From: Anaeramoeba ignava
Taxonomy: Eukaryota > Metamonada > Anaeramoebidae
Direction of reading: 5' to 3'
Assembly (NCBI GenBank): GCA_028826165.1
Contig: JAPDFW010000103.1
Location: forward strand, 186,001 to 250,000
DNA: 64,000 nucleotides
In this document: piece after piece, positions 1-11,165 of the stretch
Numbering within the stretch: the stretch's first letter is position 1
Layout: each line of letters begins with the position of its first letter
The notes under the pieces: generated by a model
What the model saw: only the letters and a program-made list of their open reading frames with translations
Told to the model about the DNA's origin: nothing
Database searches by the model: none
Made by a program: the position numbers and the translations under genes

Positions 1-356
1 TTATAATTGAAAGAAAAGAAAAACAATATAAATTTCCAAAATTAATATTAATAATGAGAAGTGAATTATATCGAGGAATGTTTTTATCTGTAACTGAAGA
101 TAAATCTAATAAAGTTACAGATTATAGTGAATTAAGTGATAAATCATTTCAAATAATTGAATATTGGATTTATTCAAATCAAATTAAAGATGATATCCAA
201 ATTACAAAAAGAATGATTAAATCAATTAAAAGAGGAATTGATTATTTTCAATTAAATCAAACAAATCCAAATTTATCTGATTTATTAATTAAGAAATTAA
301 ATAATCAAAATTATCAAGAATTTCAAATTAAATTACAAAATCAAAATCAAAATTAA
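1..356 (+). CDS. RCC1-BTB family protein, C-terminal part only (5' end outside window)
   Basis: The frame is open from the window edge (first full codon at 3) to TAA at 354-356, so this is the tail of a longer gene. It encodes about 117 residues of the second BTB-like domain shared with the next two genes, including the signature MRSELYRGMFL and the closing YFQLNQT helix. It matches the end of the third paralogue (3722-4279) more closely than the second: both have KRMIKSIKRG and end in QNQNQN. The DNA after the stop is also alike in both copies. BTB domains commonly dimerise or bind Cullin-3; that role is inferred here, not shown. Confidence 0.8.
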   Translation, partial: IIERKEKQYKFPKLILIMRSELYRGMFLSVTEDKSNKVTDYSELSDKSFQIIEYWIYSNQIKDDIQITKRMIKSIKRGIDYFQLNQTNPNLSDLLIKKLNNQNYQEFQIKLQNQNQN

Positions 357-526
357 AATTCAAAATTAAAATTAAAATTAAAATTAAAATCAAAATCAAA
401 ATCAAAATTAAAATTAAAATTAAAATTAAAATTAAAATCAAAATCAAAATCAAAATTAAAATTAAAATTCAAAATTAAAATTAAAATTCCAAAATTCATT
501 TTTTTTCATTTTTTTTCTTTTCAAAA
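357..526. repeat. AAAATT/AAAATC hexamer tract between RCC1-BTB genes
   Basis: The spacer is built almost only from alternating AAAATT and AAAATC hexamers. It ends in a T-rich leader with TTTTTTCATTTTTTTTC directly before the ATG at 527. A similar T-rich leader precedes the third paralogue at 2503, so both may use the same promoter/5'UTR design. No other gene is visible. Confidence 0.8.
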
Positions 527-2344
527 ATGAATGAAATTTTATTTTTTGGTTTAAATAAAAACCCAAAACTTATCAAAAATGAACCAAAAGAAATAATAAC
601 AAAACCAATTCAATTTAAATTTGAAAATGAAAATGAAAATGAAAATGAAAATGAAAATGAAAAACAAATTAAACAAATTTCAACAGGAAATTATTCAACA
701 ATTTTCCTTTTTGAAAATGGAAAAGCAATAGAATATTTACAAAATTCAAATCAAAATCCTTCAAAAATCCAAATTGAAGAAAATATTCAAAAAGTAACTG
801 TTGGCTATCGAAATGAAGCTATTTTAACAATAGAAGGAAATGTATTTGCCAAAGGATACGATATTAATCCAAATAATACAAAAGAATTTATCAATATTTC
901 ATCATTAATTGAAGATATAAATGATAGAATAATTCAAGATGTTGTTTCTGGATACGATTCAATTTATTTATTAACTTCAAATCAAAATCCTTATGGAATT
1001 GGTTCAAATCAAATTGGTCAACTTGGTTTTGATTCTAAAACACTTAAAAAAACAGAAAAACCAATTTTAATGATGAAAAATATTTCTAAAATATTTTCAG
1101 GAAATTCTTCAAATCATGTTTTTCTTTTAAATTCAAATCAAGAATTATTTGGATGCGGATATAATTATTATGGTCAACTTGGATTAGGAGAATCAAGAAA
1201 AGAAATAAAAATCGAAAAATTAACCAAAATCCAAAATATCCCAAAAGGTAAAATAATTGATATCAAATCTGGATATGCTTATTCAGTAATGTTGATTGAA
1301 AATCAAAATGAAAATGAAGATCCAAAAAGAAAACTTTATTCATGTGGCTATTATCATTATAATGGACTTGGCAAAAATGAAAATACTTATGAATTTACTG
1401 AAATAAAATCATCTTTATTTGAAAATGATGATAATATTCTTGATTTTTCTGTTGAAGAGGATCATACTTTGATTTTAACATCCAAATCAAAATTGATAGG
1501 ATTCGGAGATAATGCATATGGTCAATTAGGAACTGGAGATACAAATAATCAATTAATTCCAATTCAAATTGAACTTCCTGAATTAAGATCTAATGAAGAT
1601 ATTTCCAATTATCATGTTTATTGTGGATATAACAATTCATTTCTTTATTATTCTCCTCCTTCTTTTTCCAATCTTGAAGAAGATCTGATAAAATTATTTG
1701 AAAGAAAAGAATTTTGCAATATTTCATTTAAAACCAAAAATGGAGAAATAATTGAAGCTCATAAATTAATATTAAAATATAGATTAAATCAAAATCAAAA
1801 TCAAAATGAAAAACTTCAAGAAATTATTTCAAAAAAATCAATTAAAGAATCAAATCAAATATTTGAAATGATTTATTCAAACAGAATCCAAATAAATCCA
1901 AAATTATATTATGAAATTAAAGAAATTATAAATTTAAATGAAAAAATTGAAGAAACAATGAAAAGAATTTATTTAAATGAAAATGAAAAAGATTTTATTA
2001 TTGAAAGAAAAGAAAAACAATATAAATTTCCCAAATTAATATTAATAATGAGAAGTGAATTATATCGAGGAATGTTTTTATCTGTAACTGAAGATAAATC
2101 TAATAAAGTTACAGATTATAGTGAATTAAGTAATAAATCATTTCAAATATTTGAATATTGGATTTATTCAAATCAAATTAAAGATGAAATTCAAATTACA
2201 CAAGAAATTATTGATGAAATTAAAATTGGAATTGATTATTTTCAATTAAATCAAACATATCCAAATTTATTTGATTTATTAATTAACAAATTAAATAATC
2301 AAAATTATCAAGAATTTCAAATTAAATTACAAAATCAAAATTAA
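527..2344 (+). CDS. RCC1-repeat protein with C-terminal tandem BTB-like module
   Basis: This is an intact single-exon frame of 605 residues. Residues 1-380 hold RCC1-type blades, recognisable from YGQLGLGE near 215 and AYGQLGTGDT near 330, so a beta-propeller is expected. A linker leads into a first divergent BTB-like domain (EFCNISFKTKNGEIIEAHKLI, near 395-420) and a second one (KDFIIERKEK...MRSELYRGMFL) to the end. An acidic NENENE run sits near residue 35. The protein probably acts as an adaptor, with the propeller binding a partner and the BTB part oligomerising or recruiting Cullin-3; this is inference from family knowledge. It lies in a tandem array with related copies on both sides. 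The start at 527 follows a T-rich leader and matches the start of the next paralogue. Confidence 0.88.
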   Translation: MNEILFFGLNKNPKLIKNEPKEIITKPIQFKFENENENENENENEKQIKQISTGNYSTIFLFENGKAIEYLQNSNQNPSKIQIEENIQKVTVGYRNEAILTIEGNVFAKGYDINPNNTKEFINISSLIEDINDRIIQDVVSGYDSIYLLTSNQNPYGIGSNQIGQLGFDSKTLKKTEKPILMMKNISKIFSGNSSNHVFLLNSNQELFGCGYNYYGQLGLGESRKEIKIEKLTKIQNIPKGKIIDIKSGYAYSVMLIENQNENEDPKRKLYSCGYYHYNGLGKNENTYEFTEIKSSLFENDDNILDFSVEEDHTLILTSKSKLIGFGDNAYGQLGTGDTNNQLIPIQIELPELRSNEDISNYHVYCGYNNSFLYYSPPSFSNLEEDLIKLFERKEFCNISFKTKNGEIIEAHKLILKYRLNQNQNQNEKLQEIISKKSIKESNQIFEMIYSNRIQINPKLYYEIKEIINLNEKIEETMKRIYLNENEKDFIIERKEKQYKFPKLILIMRSELYRGMFLSVTEDKSNKVTDYSELSNKSFQIFEYWIYSNQIKDEIQITQEIIDEIKIGIDYFQLNQTYPNLFDLLINKLNNQNYQEFQIKLQNQN

Positions 2345-2502
2345 AATCAAAATTAAAATTAAAATTAAAATCAAAATTAAAATTGAAGTATCGAATAAAA
2401 TTCCAAATTAAAACTAAAATTAAAATTCACAAGAACTAAAATCAAAAATAATTCCAAAAAAAATTTTTTTTTTAATTTTTTCATTTTTTTTTCTTTTCGA
2501 AA

Positions 2503-4279
2503 ATGAATGAAATTATATTTTTTGGTTTAAATGAATATCCAGAACTTATCAAAAATGAACCAGATATAATAACAAAACCAATTCGATTTAAATTTGAAAA
2601 TGAAAAACGAATTTCACCAAATTTTTTTACAATAACTTCCCTTTTTAAAAATGGAAAAGCAATAGAATATTTAAATGAAAATAATTCAAATCAAAATCCT
2701 GAAAAAATCCAAATTGAAAATATTCAAAAAGTAACTGTTGGAGGTGAAAATGAAGCTATTTTAACAAAAGAAGGAAATGTATTTGCCAAAGGGAGATATA
2801 TTAATTCAAAAGAATTTATCAATATTTCATCATTAATTCAAGATCCAAATGATAGAATAATTGAAGATATTGTTTCTGGATCTGGTTCAATTTACTTATT
2901 AACTTCAAATCAAAATGTTTATGGAATTGGTTCAAATTATTATGGTCAACTTGGTTTTGATTCTAACACCTTTAGACTCTTTAAAAAACCAGTTTTAATG
3001 ATGAGAAATGTTTCTAAAATATTTTCAGGAAATTCTTCAAATCATGTTTTTCTTTTAAATTCAAATCAAGAATTATTTGTATGTGGCGATAATAAATATG
3101 GCCAACTTGGATTACCAGAACAACTAATAAAAACATATATAATAATAATCCAAAAATTAACACAAATCCAAAATATTCCAAAAGGCAAAATAATTGATAT
3201 TCAATGTAGATATGGTTATTCAATAATGCTGATTGAAGATGAAATTCTAAATCACAAAAGAAGACTTTATTCATGTGGAATTGGATATAATGGACTTGGC
3301 AAAAATGAAAATACTTATGAATTTACTGAAATCAAATCATCTTTATTTGAAAATGATTATGATATTCTTGATTTTTCTGTTGGAAATAAACATACTTTGA
3401 TTTTAACAACAAATGGAAAAATGTTTGGATTTGGAAATAATGAATATGGTCAATTAGGAACTGGAGATACAGAATCTCATTCAATTCCAATTCAAATTGA
3501 ACTTCCTGAATTAAGATCTAATGAAGATATTTCCAATTATCATATTTATTGTGGAGGTTCCTGCTCATTTCTTTATTATCCTCCTCCTTCTTTTTCCAAT
3601 CTTGAAGAAGATTTGATAAAATTATTTAGAAGAAAAGAATTTTGCAATATTTCATTTAAAACAGAAAATGGAGAAATAATTGAAGCTCATAAATTAATAT
3701 TGAAATATAGGTTAAAAGATTATGAAAATCAAATTGAAAAACTTCAAGAAATTATTTCAAAATAAATCAATTAAAGAATCAAATCAAATATTTGAAATGA
3801 TTTATTCAAACAATTCCAATATAAATCCAATATTATATTCTGAAATTAAAGAAATTATAAATTTAAATGAAAAAATTGAAGAAACAATGAAAAGAATTTA
3901 TTTAAATGAAAATGAAAAAGATTTTATAATTGAAAGAAAAGAAAAACAATATAAATTCCCTAAATTAATATTAATAATGAGAAGTGAATTATATCGAGGA
4001 ATGTTTTTATCTGTAACAGAAGATAAATCTAATAAAGTTACAGATTATGGTGGGTTAAGTGATAAATCATTTCAAATAATTGAATATTGGATTTATTCAA
4101 ATCAAATTAAAGATGATATCCAAATTACAAAAAGAATGATTAAATCAATTAAAAGAGGAATTGATTATTTTCAATTAAATCAAACATATCCAAATTTATC
4201 TGATTTATTAATTAAGAAATTAAATAATCAAAATTATCAAGAATTTCAAATTAAATTACAAAATCAAAATCAAAATTAA
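2503..4279 (+). CDS. RCC1-BTB paralogue with a +1 frame break (possible pseudogene)
   Basis: This has the same architecture as the gene at 527. Frame one (2503-3765) covers the RCC1 propeller and the start of the first BTB-like domain, then stops with TCA AAA TAA. The rest of the module continues in the +1 frame to 4279. At the break the intact paralogue has a run of seven A where this copy has AAAATAAA, so one T is inserted. Everything downstream is conserved, including MRSELYRGMFL. Three readings are possible: a young pseudogene, a base error, or a +1 shift at AAA-TAA. No GT...AG intron explains it, because the paralogue is uninterrupted here. Two shorter proteins are possible if the break is real. 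Confidence 0.75.
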
Positions 4280-5016
4280 AATTCAAAATTAAATTAAAAT
4301 TAAAATTCAAAATTAAAATTAAAATTAAAATTAAAATTAAAATTAAAATTAAAATTAAAATTAAAATTAAAATTAAAATTAAAATTAAAATTAAAATTAA
4401 AATTAAAATTAAAATCAAAATTAAAATCAAAATTAAAATTAAAATTAAAAATTAAATTAAAATTAAAATTCAAAATTAAAATTAAAATTAAAATTAAAAT
4501 TAAAATTCAAAATTAAATCAAAATTAAAATTCAAAATTAAAATCTAAATTAAAATTAAAATTAAAATCAAAATTAAAATCAAAATCTAAATTAAAATTAA
4601 AATTAAAATTAAAATTAAAATTAAAATTAAAATTAAAATTAAAATTAAAATCAAAATCTAAATTAAAATCAAAATCTAAATCAAAATCTAAATTAAAATT
4701 AAAATCGAAATTAAAATCGAAATTCAAATTAAAATCTAAATCGAAATTAAAATCAAAATCTAAATTAAAATCAAAATTAAAATTAAAATCTAAATTAAAA
4801 TCTAAATCAAAATTAAAATCAAAATTCAAAATCAAAATCTAAATTAAAATCAAAATTAAAATTAAAATCAAAATTAAAATTAAAATCTAAATTAAAATCA
4901 AAATCTAAATTAAAATTAAAATTAAAATTAAAATTCAAAATCAAAATCAAAATTAAAATTAAAAATAAAATTAAAATCAAAATCTAAACTAAAATTAAAA
5001 ATAAAATTCAAAACAG
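4280..5016. repeat. AAAATT/AAAATC/AAATCT hexamer array
   Basis: About 740 bp of hexamers, mostly AAAATT with interspersed AAAATC and AAATCT, follow the third RCC1-BTB gene. The long antisense reading frame of F, D, N and L residues within it is a by-product of the period-6 repeat and is not called as a gene. From 5017 to 5204 there is only A/T-rich DNA with AAGAAAAA runs. Confidence 0.85.
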
Positions 5017-5204
5017 GAAAAGATCAATTTTTTTGTTTTTAAAATAATTTTTTTTTAATAAAATTTGATCAACAAAAAATAATTAAAGAAAAAAGAAAAA
5101 AGAAAAAAGAAAAAAACGATCATTCATTATGAACAAATTTATTCAAAAAAAAAAATGAAAAATGAGTAAAAAAAAGAGTTTTTTAAAAAGAAAAAAGAAA
5201 AATA

Positions 5205-5591
5205 TCAAAAATCAGAAAGTTGTTTTATAACGAATTCATTATTTAAATAACCTTTCATTGACCCAAAACATTTTAAATGAAAATTTTGAATTACAATTTG
5301 TTTATCAGCTTTTTCTTGATTTCTCTCCATAAAAAATATATTTGAAATCAAAGGCGCATTTAAAAAATCTTGATTAAGAAAATAATTATCAATTTTATTT
5401 TGATTTTTATGATCTTCATTTAGTTCTTCTAACGGAATTTCTTTTGGTTGATCTATAAGTGGAATTTCTACTTGTGAATCGTTATTGTTTTTAAAAAATA
5501 AATTATTTGAAATTAGTTCTGTTTGATTTTCTGTTTCGTTTTCATTTTCTTGTTGTTGATTTTGATTTTTTGTTATTGAAAAATTGAACAT
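5205..5591 (-). CDS. Hypothetical acidic protein, 128 aa
   Basis: I do not recognise this protein. The single-exon frame has a non-repetitive, plausible composition. An N/Q/E-rich stretch lies at residues 8-26, and an ordered-looking C-terminal half contains FHLKCFGSMKGYLNNEF. No signal peptide or membrane segment is visible. It is divergent from the SPF30-like gene, with 244 bp between starts. A T-tract/GC/T-tract element lies about 83 bp upstream of its ATG. It could be the first exon of a longer gene, but the frame ends in a proper TGA with no clear donor nearby. Confidence 0.5.
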   Translation of the reverse strand: MFNFSITKNQNQQQENENETENQTELISNNLFFKNNNDSQVEIPLIDQPKEIPLEELNEDHKNQNKIDNYFLNQDFLNAPLISNIFFMERNQEKADKQIVIQNFHLKCFGSMKGYLNNEFVIKQLSDF

Positions 5592-5673
5592 TTTTTAATT
5601 TAATTTTAATTTGATTTAATTTAATTTTAATTTGATTTAATTTAATTGTTAATTTTGTTATTATCAAAAATCC

Positions 5674-5690
5674 AAAAAAGCAAAAAAAAA
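5674..5690 (-). promoter_or_regulatory. T-tract/GC/T-tract element
   Basis: On the minus strand this reads as nine T, GC, six T, about 83 bp upstream of the ATG at 5591. Similar elements precede several other genes in the window, so it may be part of a core promoter or 5'UTR. That is inference from recurrence only. Confidence 0.2.
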
Positions 5691-5835
5691 TAAAAAAAAA
5701 CAAATATAAAAGAGAAAAAAAAGAGAAAATTTAATTAATTAAAAACAAAAAAAGGAAAAAAAAAATTGATAAAAATGAAAAAATGAAAAATGAAAAATGA
5801 AAAATTAAAAATTATTTTTTTTTTCATTTTTTAAA

Positions 5836-8718
5836 ATGATAAAACAAAAAGAAAAAAATAAACTTCAAAAACCAATAACAATTCCATTTGCATTTCAATT
5901 ACAAAATGAAACTTTACTTGAAATAGATAGATTATTAAAAAATACACCAAATGATCAAGAATTACTTCAAATGAAAGAAAAAATATTACAAGCAATACAA
6001 TTAATACATCAAGCAAATGAAACAGAGGAACTTTATAAGGAAAAAATAGTGATAAATGAACATCCAACACTTTCTATAATTGAAATGATAAAAACAGAAA
6101 AATCAAAAGAAAAATCAAAAGAAAATTTAAATGAAAATTCAAATGAAAATTCAAATGAAAATTCAAATGAAAATTTGGATGAAGTTTTAGAAATTAAGGA
6201 AATTGTTCCTGGTTTTGTTTGTGAAGTTTTATATAAAGATGGAAATTGGTATAAATGCAATGTTATTAAAACAGATATTATTGATGAAAAAAAAGGAGTG
6301 ATTCAATCCAAAAATCTTGAACAAGAAAAAATCATGATAACAGTTGAATTATATGGATATGGTATTGAAACTATTGTTGCATTTAATAAATTGAGGAAGT
6401 TAGTTCTTCCTAATCCAAAAGATTTTTATGAAGGTTTGCATTGCCAAGCTATTTATAGTGGTGATGGTTTGTTTCATGATTGTATTGTTGAAAAAGTTAT
6501 TGATAATAAGGATTCCCAATCTTTAAATCCAAATTTAAATTCAAATTCAAATTCAAATTCAAATCAAAATCCAAATCAAAATTCAAATTCAAAATTCAAA
6601 TTCAAATTCAAATGATTTTTTATTTGTTGTTTCTTTTGTTGGTTATGATGATACTGAAGCCAAAAAATTAACTGAGTTGAGATTTGGATCTAGAAGAAAT
6701 TCACCACTTTTTATTAAAACAACTTCCAATCCAAAGGAAACTGAAGGTAAATATATTACTTTTATTACTTTTATTACTTTTATTAAAATTAAATTGATAT
6801 AAAATTGATATAAAATTGATATAAAATTGATATAAAATTGATATAAAATTAATATAAAATTAATATAAAATTAATATAAAATTAATATAAAATTAATATA
6901 AAATTAATATAAAATTGATTTAAAATTAATATAAAATTAATATAAAATTAATTTAAAATTGATTTAATATAAAATTGATATAAAATTGATTTAAATTTGA
7001 TTTAAAATTGATTTAAAATTGATTTAAAATTAATATAAAATTAATATAAAATTAATATAAAATTGATATAAAATTAATTTAAAATTAATATAAAATTGAT
7101 TTAAAATTGATTTAAAATTAATATAAAAATTGATATAAAATTAATATAAAATTAATTTAAAATTAATTTATAAAAATTAATATAAAATTAATATAAAATT
7201 AATATAAAATTAATATAAAATTAATATAAAATTAATATAAAATTAATATAAAATTAATATAAAATTAATATAAAATTAATTTTAAAATTGATTTAAAATT
7301 GATTTAAAATTGATTTAAAATTGATATAAAATTGATTTAAAATTGATATAAAATTAATATAAAAATTAATATTTAAAATTGATTTAAAATTAATATAAAA
7401 TTAATATAAAATTGATTTAAAATTGATATAAAATTAATATAAAATTAATATAAAATTGATTTAAAATTGATATAAAATTAATATAAAATTAATATAAAAT
7501 TGATTTAAAATTGATTTAAAATTAATATAAAATTGATTTAAAATTGATTTAAAATTGATTTAAAATTGATTTAAAATTGATTTAAAAATTTAAAATTGAT
7601 TTTAAAAATATAAAATTGATATAAAATTTATATAAAATTGATATAAAATTGATTTAAAATTGATTTAAAATTGATATAAAATTGATATAAAATTAATATA
7701 AAATTAATATAAAATTAATATAAAATTGATATAAAATTAATATAAAATTAATATAAAATTAATATAAAATTAATATAAAATTAATATAAAATTAATATAA
7801 AATTAATATAAAATTAATATATAAAATTGATTTAAAATTGATTTAAAATTGATATAAAATTAATATAAAATTGATATAAAATTAATATAAAATTAATATA
7901 AAATTAATATGTAAAATTAATATAAAATTAATATAAAATTAATATGATTTAAAATTAATTTAAAATTAATATAAAATTTGATTTAAAATTGATATAAAAT
8001 TAATATAAAATTGATATAAATTAATATAAAATTAATATAAAATTAATATAAAATTAATATAAAATTAATATAAAATTAATATAAAATTAATATAAAATTA
8101 ATATAAAATTAATATAAAATTAATATAAAATTAATATAAAATTAATATAAAATTAATATAAAATTAATATAAAATTAATTTAAAATTAATTTAAAATTAA
8201 TATAAAATTAATATAAATTTGATATAAAATTGATATAAAATTAATATAAAATTAATATAAAATTGATATAAAATTAATTTAAAATTAATATAAAATTAAT
8301 ATAAAATTGATTTAAAATTGATATAAAATTAATATAAAATTAATATAAAATTAATATAAAATTGATATAAAATTAATATAAAATTAATATAAAATTGATA
8401 TAAAATTGATATAAAATTAATATAAAATTGATTTAAAATTGATATAAAATTGATATAAAATTAATATAAAATTGATTTAAAATTAATTTAAAATTGTTTT
8501 TTTTGGATTATTTAGAAAAAAAGAAAAAAAATCCAGATAAAAAAAGAAATAAAAATGAAAAATCACAAGCTGCTTGGGAAAATTTTGCACATGCTCAAAG
8601 TAAAAAGAAAAGATCTGGATTTTTAACTCAAGTTGGAAAAGAAAGTATGTTTAGTCTTAAAAGTCAAAAAAAATCAATAACACCAATTAATCCAAAATCA
8701 AGACTTAAATTTGTTTAG
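5836..8718 (+). CDS. SPF30/SMNDC1-like splicing factor with two Tudor domains
   Basis: Two exons, 5836-6746 and 8516-8718, are joined by a phase-1 intron (GTAAAT...TTTAG). The N-terminal helical part (near 42-58, LLQMKEKILQAIQL) resembles the start of SPF30. A Tudor domain follows at about 123-192 (PGFVCEVLYKDGNWYKC, ELYGYG). A second Tudor-like unit starts near 198 (HCQAIYSGDGLFHDC) and continues with FVGYDDTEAKKLTEL. Exon 2 has the SPF30 C-terminal signature (AWENFAHAQSKKKRSGF). SPF30 joins the U4/U6.U5 tri-snRNP to the prespliceosome, and its Tudor domain binds dimethyl-arginine on Sm proteins. Two Tudor units are unusual for this family. An S/N-rich repeat sits inside the second Tudor, where the frame breaks: it ends at AAA TGA (6613-6615) and resumes in +1 at 6614. 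An extra A at 6591-6594 would also explain the break. Confidence 0.75.
6747..8515 (+). repeat. Repeat-filled intron of the SPF30-like gene
   Basis: This 1,769-nt intron consists almost entirely of 11-bp variants of AAAATTAATAT and AAAATTGATTT. The GTAAAT donor and TTTAG acceptor join exons in matching phase. No other feature is visible inside. Confidence 0.85.
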
Positions 8719-8893
8719 AAGAAAAGAAGAAAGAAAGAAAGAAAAAAAAAAATTTTTTTTTTAAATAAAAAAAATAACGAATTTTAAAATAAAAAAAAAA
8801 ACATGAACTATAAAAAAGTTTTTTTTCACTTTTTTTTAAAATCATTTTTTTTCTTTTTCCTTTCTATTATTATAATAAAAAGAAAAATTACAA

Positions 8894-10979
8894 ATGACAG
8901 AAACAATAAAAGAAATACAAGAATTAATTAAAAAAAACAAAACACATGACTTAAAAAAAAAACTTGACAAATATAAAGAAATTGACACAAATGAAATTTT
9001 ACATTTTGCAGTTCAACAAGAAGAAATTGACAAAAAGACAGTGAAAACAATAATAAGCGCAGGAGCCAATGTCAACTTTCCTGACAAAAAAAACATAACG
9101 CCATTACATCATGCATGCAAAAACAGAAAAGGGGATCATTTAATAGAAATTCTTTTAGAAAGTGGAGCAAAGGCACAAGTTGGCGATTCATTTAACTCAA
9201 CGCCACTTCATTATCTTTGTACAAATCAACCGTCACTTGAAAATGTCAAATTATTATTAAAATCAAAAGCGCATGCTGATTCACAAAACATAAACAATTT
9301 AGCCCCTCTTCATCTTGCCTGTCAATATAACGCAGGTGTCAAAGTCATCAAGCACTTGATTAGTTTGTATCCCAAACAAAATTTTCAAAGCACAATTAAC
9401 CAATCAACGACAAGCAACTCAACGCCACTACATTTTGCTTGTTCAGCTGATCCCCCTGACATTGACGTTATTAAGTATCTAACTTCAAAAGGTGCCAATT
9501 TGCATTCTGTTAATTCAGACGGAAAAACCCCTTTTAGTATTCTTTGCGAAAAAGCAGATCTTAATTCAAAACTTCTTAAAGTTCTCATTTCTTCCGGTGC
9601 AAACATCAATGTCAAAGATTCACAGTCAAACACGCCTCTTCATTCCCTTTGCATAAAAGGTGCGCCCCAAAAGGTCATTCAATTACTTCTTGATTCCGGT
9701 GTGGATGTCAATGTCAAGAATAGCTTTGGCAACTCTCCTCTTCATGAGGCTTGTGTTCATTTTATTCGCAAAGATGTCATTCAAAGTCTCATTGATTCAG
9801 GTGCCAATGTCAAGTTGAAAAACAATTTCTTTGAAACACCTTTACATTTAGCTTGTCGTTTTGGCGCTTCTTTTGATGTTGTTAAACTTCTTGTTGATTC
9901 AAATGCTCCTCTTAATTACATTGACAAATCATTTTCAACTCCACTTCATGAAGCTTGCAAAAGAGAAAATTATGAAGATGTTATTAAGTATTTAATTGCT
10001 GCAAAAGGAGATTTGAACTATCGAGATGTTTGTTTAATTTTTTTATTTAATTTTTTATTTTTTATTTAATTTAATTTAATTTAATTTAATTTAGAAAGTA
10101 ATTTTTTTTTGAAAATATTTTTAAAAACTTAATCAATTCTTATTTTATTTAAAAATTAGAGTGTAAAAAAATTTAAATTAATTCATTTAAAAAAACTTAA
10201 ATTAATTCATTTAAAAAAACTTAAATTAATTCATTTAAAAAAATTTAAATTAATTCATTTAAAAAAAGTTAAAAAGACCAATCGATTATACTGATTCTCA
10301 AGAAATCCATAAATGGTTCTTATATTACAATAGCCTTTCTCAAGACTTTTTAACTCTTTTAGAAACAAAAACATTTACAGACACAGAAGTTATTTGCAAA
10401 AATGGAAAAATTCCAGCTCATAAACTAATCCTTAAACTAAGAACAAACGATAACTTATTTAAACTCCACGAAATGGCAAAAATTACACCTTTAAATGAAA
10501 TGGAAGTTTTCTTAAAATTTCTTTATTCAGGATTAATTGATGACCGCAATTACGAAAAAAACTCGCAAATTGTTAAGCAATTATCAAATAAACTTGGATA
10601 CGATTACAGAACAAAAAAAGGTCAACGCGGTCTTTTAAGAGATTTAAAAAAACTCTATTTGGATGATAAATCAAAAGATTTTGTTATTTCTTCAAATTCA
10701 AAAGAGATTAAAGTTCATAAAATTATTCTTATTGCTAGAAGTCAGTTATTTAAATCAATTTTTGAACAAGCAAAAAATGATCAAAAAGTGGAAGATAAAA
10801 GCAAAAAAAGTTTTGAAGTTGTTCAAGCTTTGATTCACTTTTTATATTTGGATGCTTTTGAATCAGATTTATCAACAAAAGCTCTTTCTGAATTAACTGA
10901 TGCTCATCTTTATTATAAACTTAATCAAAATAGTTGGTTTCCTTTTGCTTTACAAGTTCTTAAAGAATCCAAAAATTAA
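8894..10979 (+). CDS. Ankyrin-repeat protein with C-terminal tandem BTB-like module
   Basis: Exons 8894-10027 and 10269-10979 join in phase 0 (GTTTGT...AAAAG), giving about 614 residues. Exon 1 carries roughly ten ankyrin repeats from about residue 30 to 378, with repeated TPLH, ACK and LL...GA motifs (GANVNFPDKKNITPLHHAC). The intron falls at the ankyrin/BTB boundary. Exon 2 has a first BTB-like domain (VICKNGKIPAHKLILKLR) and a second (KDFVISSNSKEIKVHKIIL, ARSQLFKSIF, ending AHLYYKLNQNSWFP). This is the same two-BTB module as in the RCC1 and WD40 genes of this window. A sensor/adaptor role is inferred. Codon use is richer in GC than the RNF213-like gene. It is convergent with the farnesyltransferase gene, and the 186-bp gap holds only A/T runs. 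Confidence 0.87.
10165..10260 (+). repeat. Four 24-bp tandem repeats in the ankyrin-BTB intron
   Basis: The unit is seven A, YTT, then AAATTAATTCATTT, present four times just before the acceptor at 10268. They account for much of the 241-nt intron. Confidence 0.75.
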
Positions 10980-11165
10980 AAAAAAAAAAGATTTCTTTAT
11001 TTTTTTTTTAAAACAAAAGAAACTAAAAAAGAACAAAAGAAATTAAAAAAGAATCTTTATGAAAACGGAAATAATTTTCTTTTTAAAAAAAAAAAGCAAA
11101 ATAAAAGAAGAAGGAATTTTAATTTTGATTTTAATTTTGATTTTAATTTTAATTTTAATTTTGAT

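Noticed and set aside
4524-4835. Minus-strand F/D/N/L frame of 103 codons
   Set aside because: Antisense translation of AAAATT/AAAATC hexamers, no start context or conserved motif.
4280-5016. Hexamer arrays as possible telomeric repeats
   Set aside because: They lack G-rich clusters, lie between genes and occur inside introns and coding regions as well.
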